Part shown: piece by piece, positions 26,580 to 35,795 of the stretch
How positions within the stretch are numbered: position 1 is the stretch's first letter
Layout of the letters: each line of letters begins with the position of its first letter
NCBI RefSeq assembly: GCF_016735585.2
Contig: NZ_JAERSE020000003.1
Coordinates: 558,001-622,000 of the forward strand
Origin: Chryseobacterium tagetis
GTDB lineage: Bacteria > Bacteroidota > Bacteroidia > Flavobacteriales > Weeksellaceae
Length of the DNA: 64,000 bases
Reading direction: 5' to 3'
Position numbers and translations under genes: made by a program
Notes under the pieces: generated by a model
Told to the model about the DNA's origin: nothing
The model's database searches: none
What the model saw: the letters and a program-made list of their open reading frames with translations, nothing else

Positions 26580-26850
26580 ATTTTTCTTCCCCGAACTGAG
26601 CCTGAAATTTTTTCAGAAAAAAACTTTTACGAAGCTGAAAATCATGTTTTAATAAAGGTGAATTGATTTTTATAATCACACAACGGTCTTCAATATTGAC
26701 GCTTTTTATTTCACTAAAAAGGCTTTCATCAAGGTATTCTTCCAGAAAATCTTTAATTTCAAAAGCAACCAGTTTGCTTTCAAAACCATGAATCCTTGCA
26801 AAAGACTTTACAAGTTCTGAGGATTGGTATTCACGTTTTTTCTTCTTCAT
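26557..26850 (-). CDS. DUF721 (DciA-like) protein
   Basis: A 97-residue protein with the DUF721 pattern: KVIVIKINSPLLKHDFQLRK-like central strand (here CVIIKINSPLLKHDFQLR) and an N-terminal helical region. The superfamily includes DciA, which loads the replicative helicase in bacteria without DnaC. DUF721 genes often sit next to recF, and here recF is upstream on the same strand, separated by a four-helix-bundle gene. Helicase loading is an inference from the family. Confidence 0.75.
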   Translation of the reverse strand: MKKKKREYQSSELVKSFARIHGFESKLVAFEIKDFLEEYLDESLFSEIKSVNIEDRCVIIKINSPLLKHDFQLRKSFFLKKFQAQFGEEKFNDLQVL

Positions 26851-26856
26851 AAATCA

Positions 26857-26890
26857 GGTACGGGTTTCGGGTTTTTGAGATTCGGGTTAG
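26857..26890. repeat. Left imperfect inverted repeat flanking the four-helix gene
   Basis: GGTACGGGTTTCGGGT followed by TTTTGAGATTCGGGTTAG is, in reverse complement, about 80% like the segment at 27313-27346, with an identical ATCTCAAA core and similar CCCG/CTCG words. It lies just after the 3' end of the DUF721 start region and before the four-helix gene stop. Confidence 0.5.
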
Positions 26891-26904
26891 GAAAGTTAAT
26901 TAAT

Positions 26905-27279
26905 TTAGGAATTATTTTCATTCCAGTTTTCTTTCACCCATTTTTTATAATTATTTATTTTTCCTCCTAATAAATCATACTCTTGCTTTAAAATTTCAAA
27001 ATGAGAAGAAAACTCAGGATATAAGATGATGATTTTATCTAAATGGTTAATAGTTTCATCATTACTGGCGTGGCTGAATGTGAGAAAACGGAAGTAATCA
27101 TTTTTGTAGCAAGACCTTCCATATCCTTCAACAATATTCGTAATAACAGAATCGGACGACCTCCTTAATTGACTTCCTAATTCATGTAATTCATATTTAG
27201 GGAGCAGAAAAGAAGCCTTATGTGTTTTGATAAATAAGTTAAAAGCCATTTTGTAGATGTCTAAATTTTTGTAACTCAT
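26905..27279 (-). CDS. Four-helix-bundle protein (23S rRNA intervening-sequence/S23 family)
   Basis: A 124-residue protein of the S23/IVP family. Typical elements are YKNLDIYKMAFNLFIKTHKA at the start, the LGSQLRRSSDSVITNIVEGYGR core, and a FLTFSHASNDETINHLD helix. Members occur inside 23S rRNA intervening sequences and also alone between genes in Bacteroidota; related Avd proteins act in diversity-generating retroelements. There is no rRNA or reverse transcriptase nearby. The gene is flanked by imperfect inverted repeats and separates DUF721 from recF, so it may have been inserted. Confidence 0.85.
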   Translation of the reverse strand: MSYKNLDIYKMAFNLFIKTHKASFLLPKYELHELGSQLRRSSDSVITNIVEGYGRSCYKNDYFRFLTFSHASNDETINHLDKIIILYPEFSSHFEILKQEYDLLGGKINNYKKWVKENWNENNS

Positions 27280-27312
27280 TTGTGTATTTATTTACTATTC
27301 TTAAATTCTTAA

Positions 27313-27346
27313 TCTAAACTCGCATCTCAAACCTCGAACCTCGTAT
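27313..27346. repeat. Right imperfect inverted repeat flanking the four-helix gene
   Basis: CTAAACTCGCATCTCAAA followed by CCTCGAACCTCGTATC matches the reverse complement of 26857-26890 apart from small gaps and C/T changes. It lies between the four-helix start and the recF stop. Confidence 0.5.
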
Positions 27347-27354
27347 CTCAATTA

Positions 27355-28434
27355 TTATATCTCAAAAATTATACTTTCTTCATTAATCTTTTTTACCACA
27401 CTTTCTGTACGTTCTCTATGAGTATCCGTAATGAAAATCTGCCCGAAATTCTCTTGGTTTACCAATTCAATTAATTGAGAAACTCTGTGGTCATCCAGCT
27501 TATCAAAAATATCATCTAATAAAAGAATAGGAGTTTTGTTTGTTAATTCCTTTATCAGGCTCATTTGTGCCAGTTTTAGAGAAATTAAAAAGGATTTTTG
27601 TTGTCCTTGTGAACCTATTTTCTTGATTAAAATAGAATCCATTTCAAAAAGAAGATCATCTTTATGAATTCCTTTTGAAGTGTAAGTCAGCATTCTGTCT
27701 CTTTCCAGGCTTTCCTTTAAAAGGTTTTCAAAAGAATCATTCAGTAAGTGAGATTCATAAATAACAGAAACGGTTTCTTTTCCTCCTGAAATAATCTGAT
27801 AAAAATTTTGGACAATTGGGTTTAGTTTTTCAACAAACGTTCGTCTTTTTTCAAAAATTTTAGTTCCGAATTTAGAAATCGGATCATCGTAAATTTCCAG
27901 CGAATCTTTATCCCAAACACGGTTTTTAGCAAAATATTTTAATAAGGCATTTCTCTGCTGAATCGTTTTTTGATATTGAATTAAATCAAAAAGATATTCA
28001 GAATCGGTTTGAGAAATCATCGAATCTAAAAACTTTCTTCTGCTTTCACCGGAATCTGAAATCAAATTAGAATCATAAGGAGAAATCATTACACTCGGCA
28101 AATATCCAATATGATCTGCCATTCTATCATAACTTTTGTCATTTTTTTTAATGACTTTTTTGGCTTCTTTAGGCTGAAGGATTTTGATGTTGTCTTCATG
28201 GTCTTCACTTTGAATTTCAGCATCGATGGTGAAGAAATCTTCGTCTTTCAGAATATTATTAAGATCGGTGTTTCCCAGAAAACTTTTACCCACAGAAAGA
28301 TAGTGCAGTGCATCCAGAATATTGGTTTTTCCGGCACCGTTATTTCCCACAAAACAGTTGATTTGTGGAGAAAATTCAAATTTCTTTTCAGAATGGTTTT
28401 TGAAATTGTACAGGGAAAGTTTCTTAATAATCAT
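27355..28434 (-). CDS. recF: DNA replication and repair protein RecF
   Basis: A 359-residue SMC-like ATPase. Walker A is GNNGAGKT (residues 30-37), the signature block is GSQGQQKSFLISLKLAQ, and Walker B is PILLLDDIFDKLD. RecF with RecO and RecR loads RecA at single-strand gaps. Its TATTTTTG box lies within the last codons of the upstream gene and ends 4 nt before the recF ATG, which suggests an independent leaderless transcript. No dnaA or dnaN is present here. Confidence 0.95.
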   Translation of the reverse strand: MIIKKLSLYNFKNHSEKKFEFSPQINCFVGNNGAGKTNILDALHYLSVGKSFLGNTDLNNILKDEDFFTIDAEIQSEDHEDNIKILQPKEAKKVIKKNDKSYDRMADHIGYLPSVMISPYDSNLISDSGESRRKFLDSMISQTDSEYLFDLIQYQKTIQQRNALLKYFAKNRVWDKDSLEIYDDPISKFGTKIFEKRRTFVEKLNPIVQNFYQIISGGKETVSVIYESHLLNDSFENLLKESLERDRMLTYTSKGIHKDDLLFEMDSILIKKIGSQGQQKSFLISLKLAQMSLIKELTNKTPILLLDDIFDKLDDHRVSQLIELVNQENFGQIFITDTHRERTESVVKKINEESIIFEI

Positions 28435-28437
28435 TCG

Positions 28438-29193
28438 TCAAAAATACTCCATTATTAGTAGAAATAAAAAAGGAAGTGCCGAACAAGTTTCTACTCCGAA
28501 TGAAAAATAAGCGTCACTTCTCTCATTTTCAGAAAAATAAATAAAAATATAAGAGACCATTCCCGAAAGAAAAAAAGGAATGTAATAATGAGGCGTTAAA
28601 TATAATATAGATAGAATAACACTTGCGAAAATGAGTATGTAAGCAATATATTTCGTGTTTTGAACACCAACTAACATTGGAAATGTCTGAACAGTATCCC
28701 GTTTCATATCCCGAATATCAAAAGGTAAAACCAATGCCGTAATAAAAAATAAGCTTATAAAAAATATGGGAAAATTAAATTCGGGTAAAGTCAGCCAACA
28801 GTTAACTAAAGCCCAGACTAAACCCACATAAAATACTTTTAAAAACGGAATTTTACGAATATAAACATCAAGAAAAAAGCTATTATAGAGCAGTCCCAAA
28901 ACAACAATAACAAACCATTTTACCAACCGTATTTCATTATGGTTATGATAAATCAGAAAGGCACAGATAATACCTGCAATACCGTTTAAAACTAGAATTT
29001 TAAAAAAATATTTGGTGTACTGATACTTGGTGTAAAGATAACCGCTGAAATAGGTGATGAAAATTAAAACAACACTCGGCAAACGGAATGTATTTTGCTC
29101 TTCCATGAAAAACACTGCAAAAAGAGTTCCCATTAAAGACACATACAATTGACTGTCGATGACGGATTTTTTCAGTATTTTTAAAAGGTTCAT
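28438..29193 (-). CDS. UbiA-like membrane protein
   Basis: A 251-residue protein with about seven to eight membrane helices. The second aspartate motif of the UbiA prenyltransferase superfamily is present as DIRDMKRD (residues 159-166), followed by TFPMLVG. The first NDxxDxxxD motif is not visible, and YLYTKYQYTKYF occupies the matching area. The enzyme may therefore be inactive or use a different chemistry. It ends 3 nt before the recF ATG on the same strand and is divergent from the macroglobulin gene. Confidence 0.65.
   Translation of the reverse strand: MNLLKILKKSVIDSQLYVSLMGTLFAVFFMEEQNTFRLPSVVLIFITYFSGYLYTKYQYTKYFFKILVLNGIAGIICAFLIYHNHNEIRLVKWFVIVVLGLLYNSFFLDVYIRKIPFLKVFYVGLVWALVNCWLTLPEFNFPIFFISLFFITALVLPFDIRDMKRDTVQTFPMLVGVQNTKYIAYILIFASVILSILYLTPHYYIPFFLSGMVSYIFIYFSENERSDAYFSFGVETCSALPFLFLLIMEYF
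28439..28446 (-). promoter_or_regulatory. TATTTTTG -7 element before recF, leaderless arrangement
   Basis: The box overlaps the last two codons and stop of the upstream gene, and is followed by 4 nt and the recF ATG at 28434. The same spacing is seen at 29205-29198 and 8631-8638. Confidence 0.45.
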
Positions 29194-29197
29194 TTAT

Positions 29198-29205
29198 CAA
29201 AAATA
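29198..29205 (-). promoter_or_regulatory. TATTTTTG -7 element before the UbiA-like gene, leaderless arrangement
   Basis: On the minus strand the box ends 4 nt before the ATG at 29193. It lies in the 18-nt divergent gap with the macroglobulin gene, whose own promoter must therefore lie inside the UbiA-like gene. Confidence 0.5.
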
Positions 29206-29211
29206 ACATTT

Positions 29212-32200
29212 ATGAAAAAAAAATCCAAGATTTTTCTGCTTTTGCTTCTTCTGCTGAACTTTTCTGTTGCTTTTGCCCAGAAATATTATGACGATCAGTG
29301 GAAAAAAGTATCTGCCAATTCTCAGAAAGGCATATACAAATCGAGTCTTCCTATCATTTTAGACATACAAAAACAGGCGATGAAAGAAAATAATATTGTA
29401 CAGCTTATACAGTCTTTAAAAGGAGAATTTACCATAGTGAACCGAACAAATGATGATGAGAAGAACGATTCTGTAAGCAAGCTTTTCAAAAAGCTGCAGG
29501 ATGTTCAGAAACAATTAAAAGGAGAGGATAAAATCGTATTTGAGGTATTATTGAATAGTTTTCTCATGGAATATTATAATGAACATTCATGGGAAATCGG
29601 AAACCGGACAAATATCAATTCTCAGGATACCTCTGAAATTGAAACATGGAGCAAACTGGGTTTTAAAAACTATTTAAATAAAAACTACCAAGAGCTTGAT
29701 CTGCAAAAAGCGGAAATGAGAAAAATTGCTCTTAAAAAATATGAGAATGTTTTTTCATACAACGATTATATTTCCTATTTCCCGACATTATGGGATTGGT
29801 ATTCTGTGAAAAAAATAGACTTTCTTTCGAGCAGTGATCTTTTTACGAAAAACGAACTGGCAGTAAATAATACGATTGTTAATGGAATTTATGATGAATT
29901 GATTGTTCAGAATACAGGAAATCTCAAATTGTATTTCATGCACAAAAAATTGCAGAATAACTGTGATTTTAATCGTTGTAAAGATAAGTTGGAACAACTT
30001 CAAACTCTTTTAAAATCTGAAGTAAGTGGTGATTACAAAGTTTTGATTATTGATGATATTGTTGATGAACTGATCAATAAAAACAAAGAAAAAGAAGCTT
30101 TTGAATTCATTAATCAGGCAAAAACCCAATACCCGAAATCTCCTTTTATTGAAAATATTAAAAACAAAGAAAATCAAATTCTGATTCCTTCTTTAAGTAT
30201 TAAATATGAGTCACAGACACAAAGCAAAAAACCGATTCATTTTGTAGCTGAATACAAAAATGTTTCTGCTTTTTCAATCAATATTTATGAAGTAAAAGAG
30301 GATCTGAATTCTTTTTTACAGTATGCAAAAAATTCCTACGGAACTCAATTAAGTAAGATTAAAAAGAGTCTTGTCAGAAAAGAAGTCTATACATTAGATG
30401 ATCCAAAAGACTTTAAAAACCATAAAACATCCTTAGAAATAAAATCACTTCCTTCCGGACTGTATGTAGCAGAATATGCTGTAACAGGAATAAGTAATAA
30501 GGAGAGTGATGATGAGAAAGATTTTTATTTCCTGGTTTCAGATCATAAAATTATTTATCAGACAAGACAGGAGAGAAATCCGTTATCAGATGAATTGAAA
30601 TTGGTTGATAGCGAGAACGGGCAACCTGTAATAAATGAAAATCTCACTTTTTATGAATTTGTTGCCAATAAAACTTTGAATAAAGTAGAAGGAAAAACGA
30701 ATGAGAAAGGAGTTTTCAAACTTCCAACGACCACGAATAATGAGTATTACAGAACTTTTCTAATCAGGCAGCCCAAAACAAATGATTTCCAAATGATGGA
30801 GGTTTATGGAAATAGATCTGTTGATGTGCCTAATCAAAATAAGCAAACCAAGAGTAGTAAAGCTCAGATTTTTACAGACAGAGCTATTTACAGACCGGGG
30901 CAAACCGTTTATTTTAAAGTGATCAATATTCAGCGTGATAAAGAAATTGAATCTGTTATAGCAGGATTACAGCAAAAAATTACCCTTACCGATACAAACG
31001 GTCAGGAAGTTTCTTCACAAACATTTACCACCAATGAATTTGGTTCATATCATGGAAGTTTTATCCTTCCAAAAGGTAAACTCAATGGAACGTTTTATAT
31101 GAAAACTTCTGAAAATGACGGACATTATAATTTCAGGGTAGAAGAATACAAAAGACCAAAGTTTGAAGTTACTTTTGATCCTGTAAAAGAAGAATATAAA
31201 TACGGACAAACTATTGAGCTGAAAGGAAAAGCAATGATGTTTTCCGGAGTTGCTCTGAGCAATACCACGGTCAATTATGAAATTAAAAAACGCAATATCC
31301 GTTGGAAATATTTCAGTTGGTATCCACAACAGAATGATAATGAGAATTCCATTTTAGGAGACGTTAAAACCAATGATAAAGGAGAATTTATCATCAAACT
31401 TGATCTTAAAAAAGATGAAAAATTAGACGGAATCCAGATAGATAATTATGAAATCAATGCTTCGGTAACGGATATTAATGGTGAAACTCAAGCCGCAGAT
31501 ACACAATTGAAAGTAGCATCGGTTTCTCATTACATTCAGGCTGAAGAAATTAAAAATACCTTTTCTGATGAGAACGTAAAAGTAAAAGTGGAAACGAAAA
31601 ACTATAATGAACAGCTGCTTAAAAAATCTTATCAGGTAAAACTTTCAAAGCTGCAATCGCCTGACCGAATTTTTAGAAATAATTTTAAATCTGAAGTTCA
31701 GGATTTACCAAAATATTCAAAAGAGGAGTTCATCAGTAAATTCCCGCATGATCTGTTCGATAAAAATGATGAGGCAGAAAATTTCAGAGTCTCTTTTGTT
31801 ATACTGAATGATAAAACCCGCAACGAAGAATCTCTGGATCTTGGAAAACTGGAAGCTGGAGATTATCTGCTTGAACTCTATAATATTGAAGGTAAAGACA
31901 CAATAAAAACTACTCAGAACTTCAGTGTTTGGAACAAAAATTCTTTACAGGCCCATCAAAAAACATTTCTTACTGTTTTGAAGGCTAAAAAAGAATTTAC
32001 AAGAGGAGAAAAAGCTGTTTTGTATGTGTATTCTTCAATTCCGGATGCGTTGGTAAATGTTTTTGTACAAGACGGATCGGGAAAAACAACTTCAGAAGTT
32101 CATCAGCTTAAAAACGGGATATTGCAGTTCACTACAGACATTCCAAAAGATAAGAGTGTAGAAACTCTGAATGTGCAGTTTCAGATTGTTGCCTTTAATG

Positions 32201-35139
32201 ATGTTCAGACACAAGCTTTGAATCTTCCAATAAGTGATTCAGACGAAGAAACAATATTAGATATAGAAACCGTCACTTTTAGAGATAAAATTCAACCCAA
32301 TTCAAAAGAAAAATGGTCTGTGAAGGTGATAGGTAACCATAAAGAGAAAATAAATGCAGAAGTTTTGGCCAATATGTATGATATGTCTTTGGATAAACTT
32401 GCAGCCAATAAATTTGACTGGTATTATTTCTATACGCCGACTTCCATTATAACATCTTATGAGATAAGACAATATCTTCGTCAAAAATATTATCAGAAAA
32501 GATTAGAATACTTTGATGGAAAACAGGTAGAAGTTCCTGGTTTTGATTGGTTTGACCCTGCTGTATTGTGGACGGGAGGACGTTTATTAGAGACAACTAC
32601 AGGCTTGGTGAATCAGGAAGGTGTAAAAGCAGCAGTCTATTCAGCTCCGCCACCACCACCAATAGGAGGGGCGAAAAGAAGTGTTGCAATGAAAATGGCA
32701 ATGAAAGAAGACAAAATTGAAGTGATTCAAAACGTTGTTCCTGAACCGGTGAAAGCTCCAAAAATGGAAACGCCGCCTGTAGAAGCAGATTTGAGTAAAG
32801 TTCAGGTCCGTCAAAATCTAAACGAAACTGCTTTCTTCTACCCAGACTTAAAAACAGATTCAGAGGGAAATGTAAGTTTTGAATTCACTTGTCCGGAAGC
32901 ACTTACAAAATGGAAGCTGATGTTCCTTGCTCATACAAAAGACGCAATAGCAGCGACATTGGAAAAAGAAGTGGTTACGCAGAAGGAATTCTCCGTAACG
33001 CCCAACTATCCAAGATTTTTAAGAGAGGGAGATGAACTGAATCTTCAGTCTAAGCTTTCAAATTTAACGAACAAAAAACTCAATGGTTTTGCTCAGTTAC
33101 AAATTCTTGATGCATTTACCAATGAGGATATTTCAGAAAAATTTGGATTAAGTACTTTGACTGCTGCTTCAGGATATAATAAAGAACAGGCTTTTTCATT
33201 AGATGAAAACGGAAATACTGCTTTGACATGGAAGATAAAAGTTCCGAATAATGTTTCTTCGATCATTTTTAAAGTTGTAGCAAAAGCCGGACAATATTCT
33301 GACGGAGAACAAAAAGCAGTTGCCATTTTACCGAACAGAATGTTGGTGACAGACGCGCTTCCGATTTTTGTGAAAGAAGGAGAAACGAAAACATTTGAAT
33401 TGGAAAATCTTAAAAACGCAACTTCAACAACCATTTCCAATGTTTCAAATACCTTAGAACTGACGACCAATCCGATCTGGGAAATCATGTTTGCGCTTCC
33501 AAGCCTTAAAAATGATCAGAATAATTCTGCTGATGTGACCTTTAATAAATGGTTTGCCGATGTATTGGCTTCAGAAATTTTTAAAGCAAATCCAAAAATG
33601 AAAACCGTTTTTGAAGAATATCAGAACAAAGAATTATTGAATTCAAATCTTGAAAAAAATCAGGAATTGAAGCAATTGTTACTGGAAGAAACACCTTGGG
33701 TGCTGGAAAGTAAAAATGAAAGCGAACAAATGCAGAAACTTTCACTTTTATTCGATGTGAATAATATGCGAAATGCGATTCAGGGAGACTGGGATGATTT
33801 CAAAAAACTGCAAAATCCGGATGGTGGTTTCTCATGGTATCAAGGGTATCCTAGTTCTTATTCAACATCGTTGTATATTTTAAAAAACTTAGGAAAGATC
33901 AATGTCTGGCTTAAAGATAATGCGAAAGATTACCAAAGTCAGGAACAGAAAGAATTGGTTGAGAATTTAATAAAATATATAGATAATGAAATTGGTAAAT
34001 ACTGGGATGCAAAGAAAGATAATGTCTGGAGCAACTGGGCTATAGATTATCTGGATACCAGAAATTACTGGGAAAAACAATATCCACTAAAAGGTAAAGG
34101 AGCTACCTTGAAATCATTAGTAAAACAAAAAGCAAAAACTGCAAAGATTACGGATTTCACCTTCTTTGGATTGCATAGAGCGGCTCTGTTGATGAATAGT
34201 TATGGTTTAAAAGATGTTTCCAATAAGCTAATGACCTATTTAAAAGAAACTTCTGTAGATTCAAAAACTCAGGGAGTGTATTGGAAACAAAATTTAGATG
34301 ATTGGGGCTGGTTCAGTTCAAAAGTAGTGAACCAGGCGGGTGCATTGGAAGCTTTCAATACCTTAAAGCCAAACGATCAGAAATTCATTGAAGATATGAA
34401 GATCTGGTTAATCACACAAAAAGAAGTAAATTCTTGGGGAAGTTCAAGAGGAACATCAGAAGTGATTTTCACCATCTTGAATTCAGGAAAATCATGGACA
34501 GGTGCTGAAAGTGATAAAACAACCATTGTTTGGGGTGGAAAAGAACTGAAACCGGAAACTCAGGCAACAGGATATGTGAAATCTTCTTTAAAAACGGATG
34601 TTTTGGATAAAAATCTGGCGACTGTAACTGTAACCAAACCGGGTCCGGGAATTGTTCAGGGAGGATTGTTCTGGCAATATTATGAGGATTTAGATAAGAT
34701 AAAATCTTCTGAAAATTATATTTCTATTACCAAAGAACTGTACAAAAAAATCAAGACAGTGAATGGGGAAGAATTACAGAAGATCTCACCCGAAACTCCA
34801 TTAAAAGTAGGAGATAAAGTGACCGTAAGAATGATTCTGAATACAGACCGTGCAATGGAGTTTATTCATATCAAAGATATGAGAGCGGCCGGATTTGAAC
34901 CTGTAGATGTGCTTTCAGGATATCAGTGGAAAAATAATTTAGGATATTATCAATCTACTAAAGATGCGTCTACAAATTTCTATATTCAATATATGCCGAA
35001 AGGGAAATATGTATTCGAATATGATTACGTTGTCAATGCATCCGGAAAATTCTCAAATGGTATTACGACAATGCAGAACTATTATGCACCGCAGATGAAT
35101 AGTCATACAAAAGGAACCAATGTTCAGATTTTGGAATGA
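29212..35139 (+). CDS. Giant alpha-2-macroglobulin-family protein without thioester
   Basis: A 1975-residue exported protein with a signal peptide (NFSVAFAQ, about residue 23). The middle holds the MG domains (KAQIFTDRAIYRPGQTVYFK and the GKLNGTFYMKT region). A Pro-rich, probably flexible stretch starts near 1144 (SAPPPPPIGG). The macroglobulin block PEALTKWKLMFLAHTKD follows, and GGFSWYQGYPSSYSTS marks the thioester domain. Related proteins carry CSEQ just before TFNR/TFSR; here the aligned residues are SADV at 1439-1442. It cannot form the covalent thioester. It probably traps or binds proteases in the periplasm or on the surface, like other thioester-less bacterial homologues. Ecotin follows 42 nt later. 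Confidence 0.88.
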   Translation: MKKKSKIFLLLLLLLNFSVAFAQKYYDDQWKKVSANSQKGIYKSSLPIILDIQKQAMKENNIVQLIQSLKGEFTIVNRTNDDEKNDSVSKLFKKLQDVQKQLKGEDKIVFEVLLNSFLMEYYNEHSWEIGNRTNINSQDTSEIETWSKLGFKNYLNKNYQELDLQKAEMRKIALKKYENVFSYNDYISYFPTLWDWYSVKKIDFLSSSDLFTKNELAVNNTIVNGIYDELIVQNTGNLKLYFMHKKLQNNCDFNRCKDKLEQLQTLLKSEVSGDYKVLIIDDIVDELINKNKEKEAFEFINQAKTQYPKSPFIENIKNKENQILIPSLSIKYESQTQSKKPIHFVAEYKNVSAFSINIYEVKEDLNSFLQYAKNSYGTQLSKIKKSLVRKEVYTLDDPKDFKNHKTSLEIKSLPSGLYVAEYAVTGISNKESDDEKDFYFLVSDHKIIYQTRQERNPLSDELKLVDSENGQPVINENLTFYEFVANKTLNKVEGKTNEKGVFKLPTTTNNEYYRTFLIRQPKTNDFQMMEVYGNRSVDVPNQNKQTKSSKAQIFTDRAIYRPGQTVYFKVINIQRDKEIESVIAGLQQKITLTDTNGQEVSSQTFTTNEFGSYHGSFILPKGKLNGTFYMKTSENDGHYNFRVEEYKRPKFEVTFDPVKEEYKYGQTIELKGKAMMFSGVALSNTTVNYEIKKRNIRWKYFSWYPQQNDNENSILGDVKTNDKGEFIIKLDLKKDEKLDGIQIDNYEINASVTDINGETQAADTQLKVASVSHYIQAEEIKNTFSDENVKVKVETKNYNEQLLKKSYQVKLSKLQSPDRIFRNNFKSEVQDLPKYSKEEFISKFPHDLFDKNDEAENFRVSFVILNDKTRNEESLDLGKLEAGDYLLELYNIEGKDTIKTTQNFSVWNKNSLQAHQKTFLTVLKAKKEFTRGEKAVLYVYSSIPDALVNVFVQDGSGKTTSEVHQLKNGILQFTTDIPKDKSVETLNVQFQIVAFNDVQTQALNLPISDSDEETILDIETVTFRDKIQPNSKEKWSVKVIGNHKEKINAEVLANMYDMSLDKLAANKFDWYYFYTPTSIITSYEIRQYLRQKYYQKRLEYFDGKQVEVPGFDWFDPAVLWTGGRLLETTTGLVNQEGVKAAVYSAPPPPPIGGAKRSVAMKMAMKEDKIEVIQNVVPEPVKAPKMETPPVEADLSKVQVRQNLNETAFFYPDLKTDSEGNVSFEFTCPEALTKWKLMFLAHTKDAIAATLEKEVVTQKEFSVTPNYPRFLREGDELNLQSKLSNLTNKKLNGFAQLQILDAFTNEDISEKFGLSTLTAASGYNKEQAFSLDENGNTALTWKIKVPNNVSSIIFKVVAKAGQYSDGEQKAVAILPNRMLVTDALPIFVKEGETKTFELENLKNATSTTISNVSNTLELTTNPIWEIMFALPSLKNDQNNSADVTFNKWFADVLASEIFKANPKMKTVFEEYQNKELLNSNLEKNQELKQLLLEETPWVLESKNESEQMQKLSLLFDVNNMRNAIQGDWDDFKKLQNPDGGFSWYQGYPSSYSTSLYILKNLGKINVWLKDNAKDYQSQEQKELVENLIKYIDNEIGKYWDAKKDNVWSNWAIDYLDTRNYWEKQYPLKGKGATLKSLVKQKAKTAKITDFTFFGLHRAALLMNSYGLKDVSNKLMTYLKETSVDSKTQGVYWKQNLDDWGWFSSKVVNQAGALEAFNTLKPNDQKFIEDMKIWLITQKEVNSWGSSRGTSEVIFTILNSGKSWTGAESDKTTIVWGGKELKPETQATGYVKSSLKTDVLDKNLATVTVTKPGPGIVQGGLFWQYYEDLDKIKSSENYISITKELYKKIKTVNGEELQKISPETPLKVGDKVTVRMILNTDRAMEFIHIKDMRAAGFEPVDVLSGYQWKNNLGYYQSTKDASTNFYIQYMPKGKYVFEYDYVVNASGKFSNGITTMQNYYAPQMNSHTKGTNVQILE

Positions 35140-35181
35140 TTTTTGGCTTTAAAGAATCAGTAAAAATTAAATACAAAAAAT

Positions 35182-35667
35182 ATGAAATTTTCAAAAACAA
35201 TTATTGCTGGGTTGATCATGTTTGTGGGAGTAAATACTTTTGCTCAGAAGAAAGCTGAAAAGTTTGAGAAATTACAGATTGAAATGTTCCCAAAAGCAAA
35301 AGAAGGATTTAAACAAGTCTACATCCAACTTCCTATTGCAAAAAATGAAAGCGACCTAAAAGTTGAATTTTTTGTCGGGGTAGAAAAAATGTTAGACTGT
35401 AATAAGCATTTCCTGATGGGAAAAGTGAATAATCAGGATCTTCAAGGTTGGGGGTACAATTATTACGAAGTAGAATCAAAAGGAGAGACAGGTGGAACAC
35501 TGATGGCTTGTCCGGATCAGAAACTGACTAAAAAATTTGTTTCTCTTCAGCCTGAAACGGTAAGATACAATAGTAAATTGCCACTGGTTTTCTACGTCCC
35601 GAAAGATATGGAAGTTCGTTACAGAGTTCTTAGGCCAGATGTAATGAAGAAAGCGGTTCAAAGATAA
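35182..35667 (+). CDS. eco: Ecotin (periplasmic serine-protease inhibitor)
   Basis: A 161-residue protein with a signal peptide (NTFAQ, about residue 22) and the ecotin fold. Block LPIAKNESDLKVEFFVG, cysteines C73 and C110 for the single disulphide, and the substrate-like loop GGTLMACPD with Met108 as predicted P1 are present. The C-terminal dimer segment RYNSKLPLVFYVPKDMEVRY follows E. coli ecotin closely. It inhibits trypsin-, chymotrypsin- and elastase-type enzymes. The gene is 42 nt after the macroglobulin gene and ends at a strong terminator, so the two inhibitors likely share a transcript. Confidence 0.93.
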   Translation: MKFSKTIIAGLIMFVGVNTFAQKKAEKFEKLQIEMFPKAKEGFKQVYIQLPIAKNESDLKVEFFVGVEKMLDCNKHFLMGKVNNQDLQGWGYNYYEVESKGETGGTLMACPDQKLTKKFVSLQPETVRYNSKLPLVFYVPKDMEVRYRVLRPDVMKKAVQR

Positions 35668-35683
35668 ATGACCAATTATAAAG

Positions 35684-35716
35684 AAAAATCCCCACAAATT
35701 TTTGTGGGGATTTTTT
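35684..35716 (+). terminator. Rho-independent terminator after ecotin
   Basis: TCCCCACAAA (35689-35698), loop TT, TTTGTGGGGA (35701-35710), then TTTTTT. The A-run before the stem also pairs with the T-run. It closes the macroglobulin-ecotin unit. Confidence 0.9.
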
Positions 35717-35795
35717 GTGAATAACGGTTAATATTAATTTTATTTAAATTCACTATTTATAGAATTTTATTCTGGGATTTAAGAGTTTTTTGTAT

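Noticed and set aside
26905..27279. Diversity-generating retroelement based on the four-helix (Avd-like) gene
   Set aside because: There is no reverse transcriptase, template repeat or variable repeat within the window, so the protein alone does not support it.
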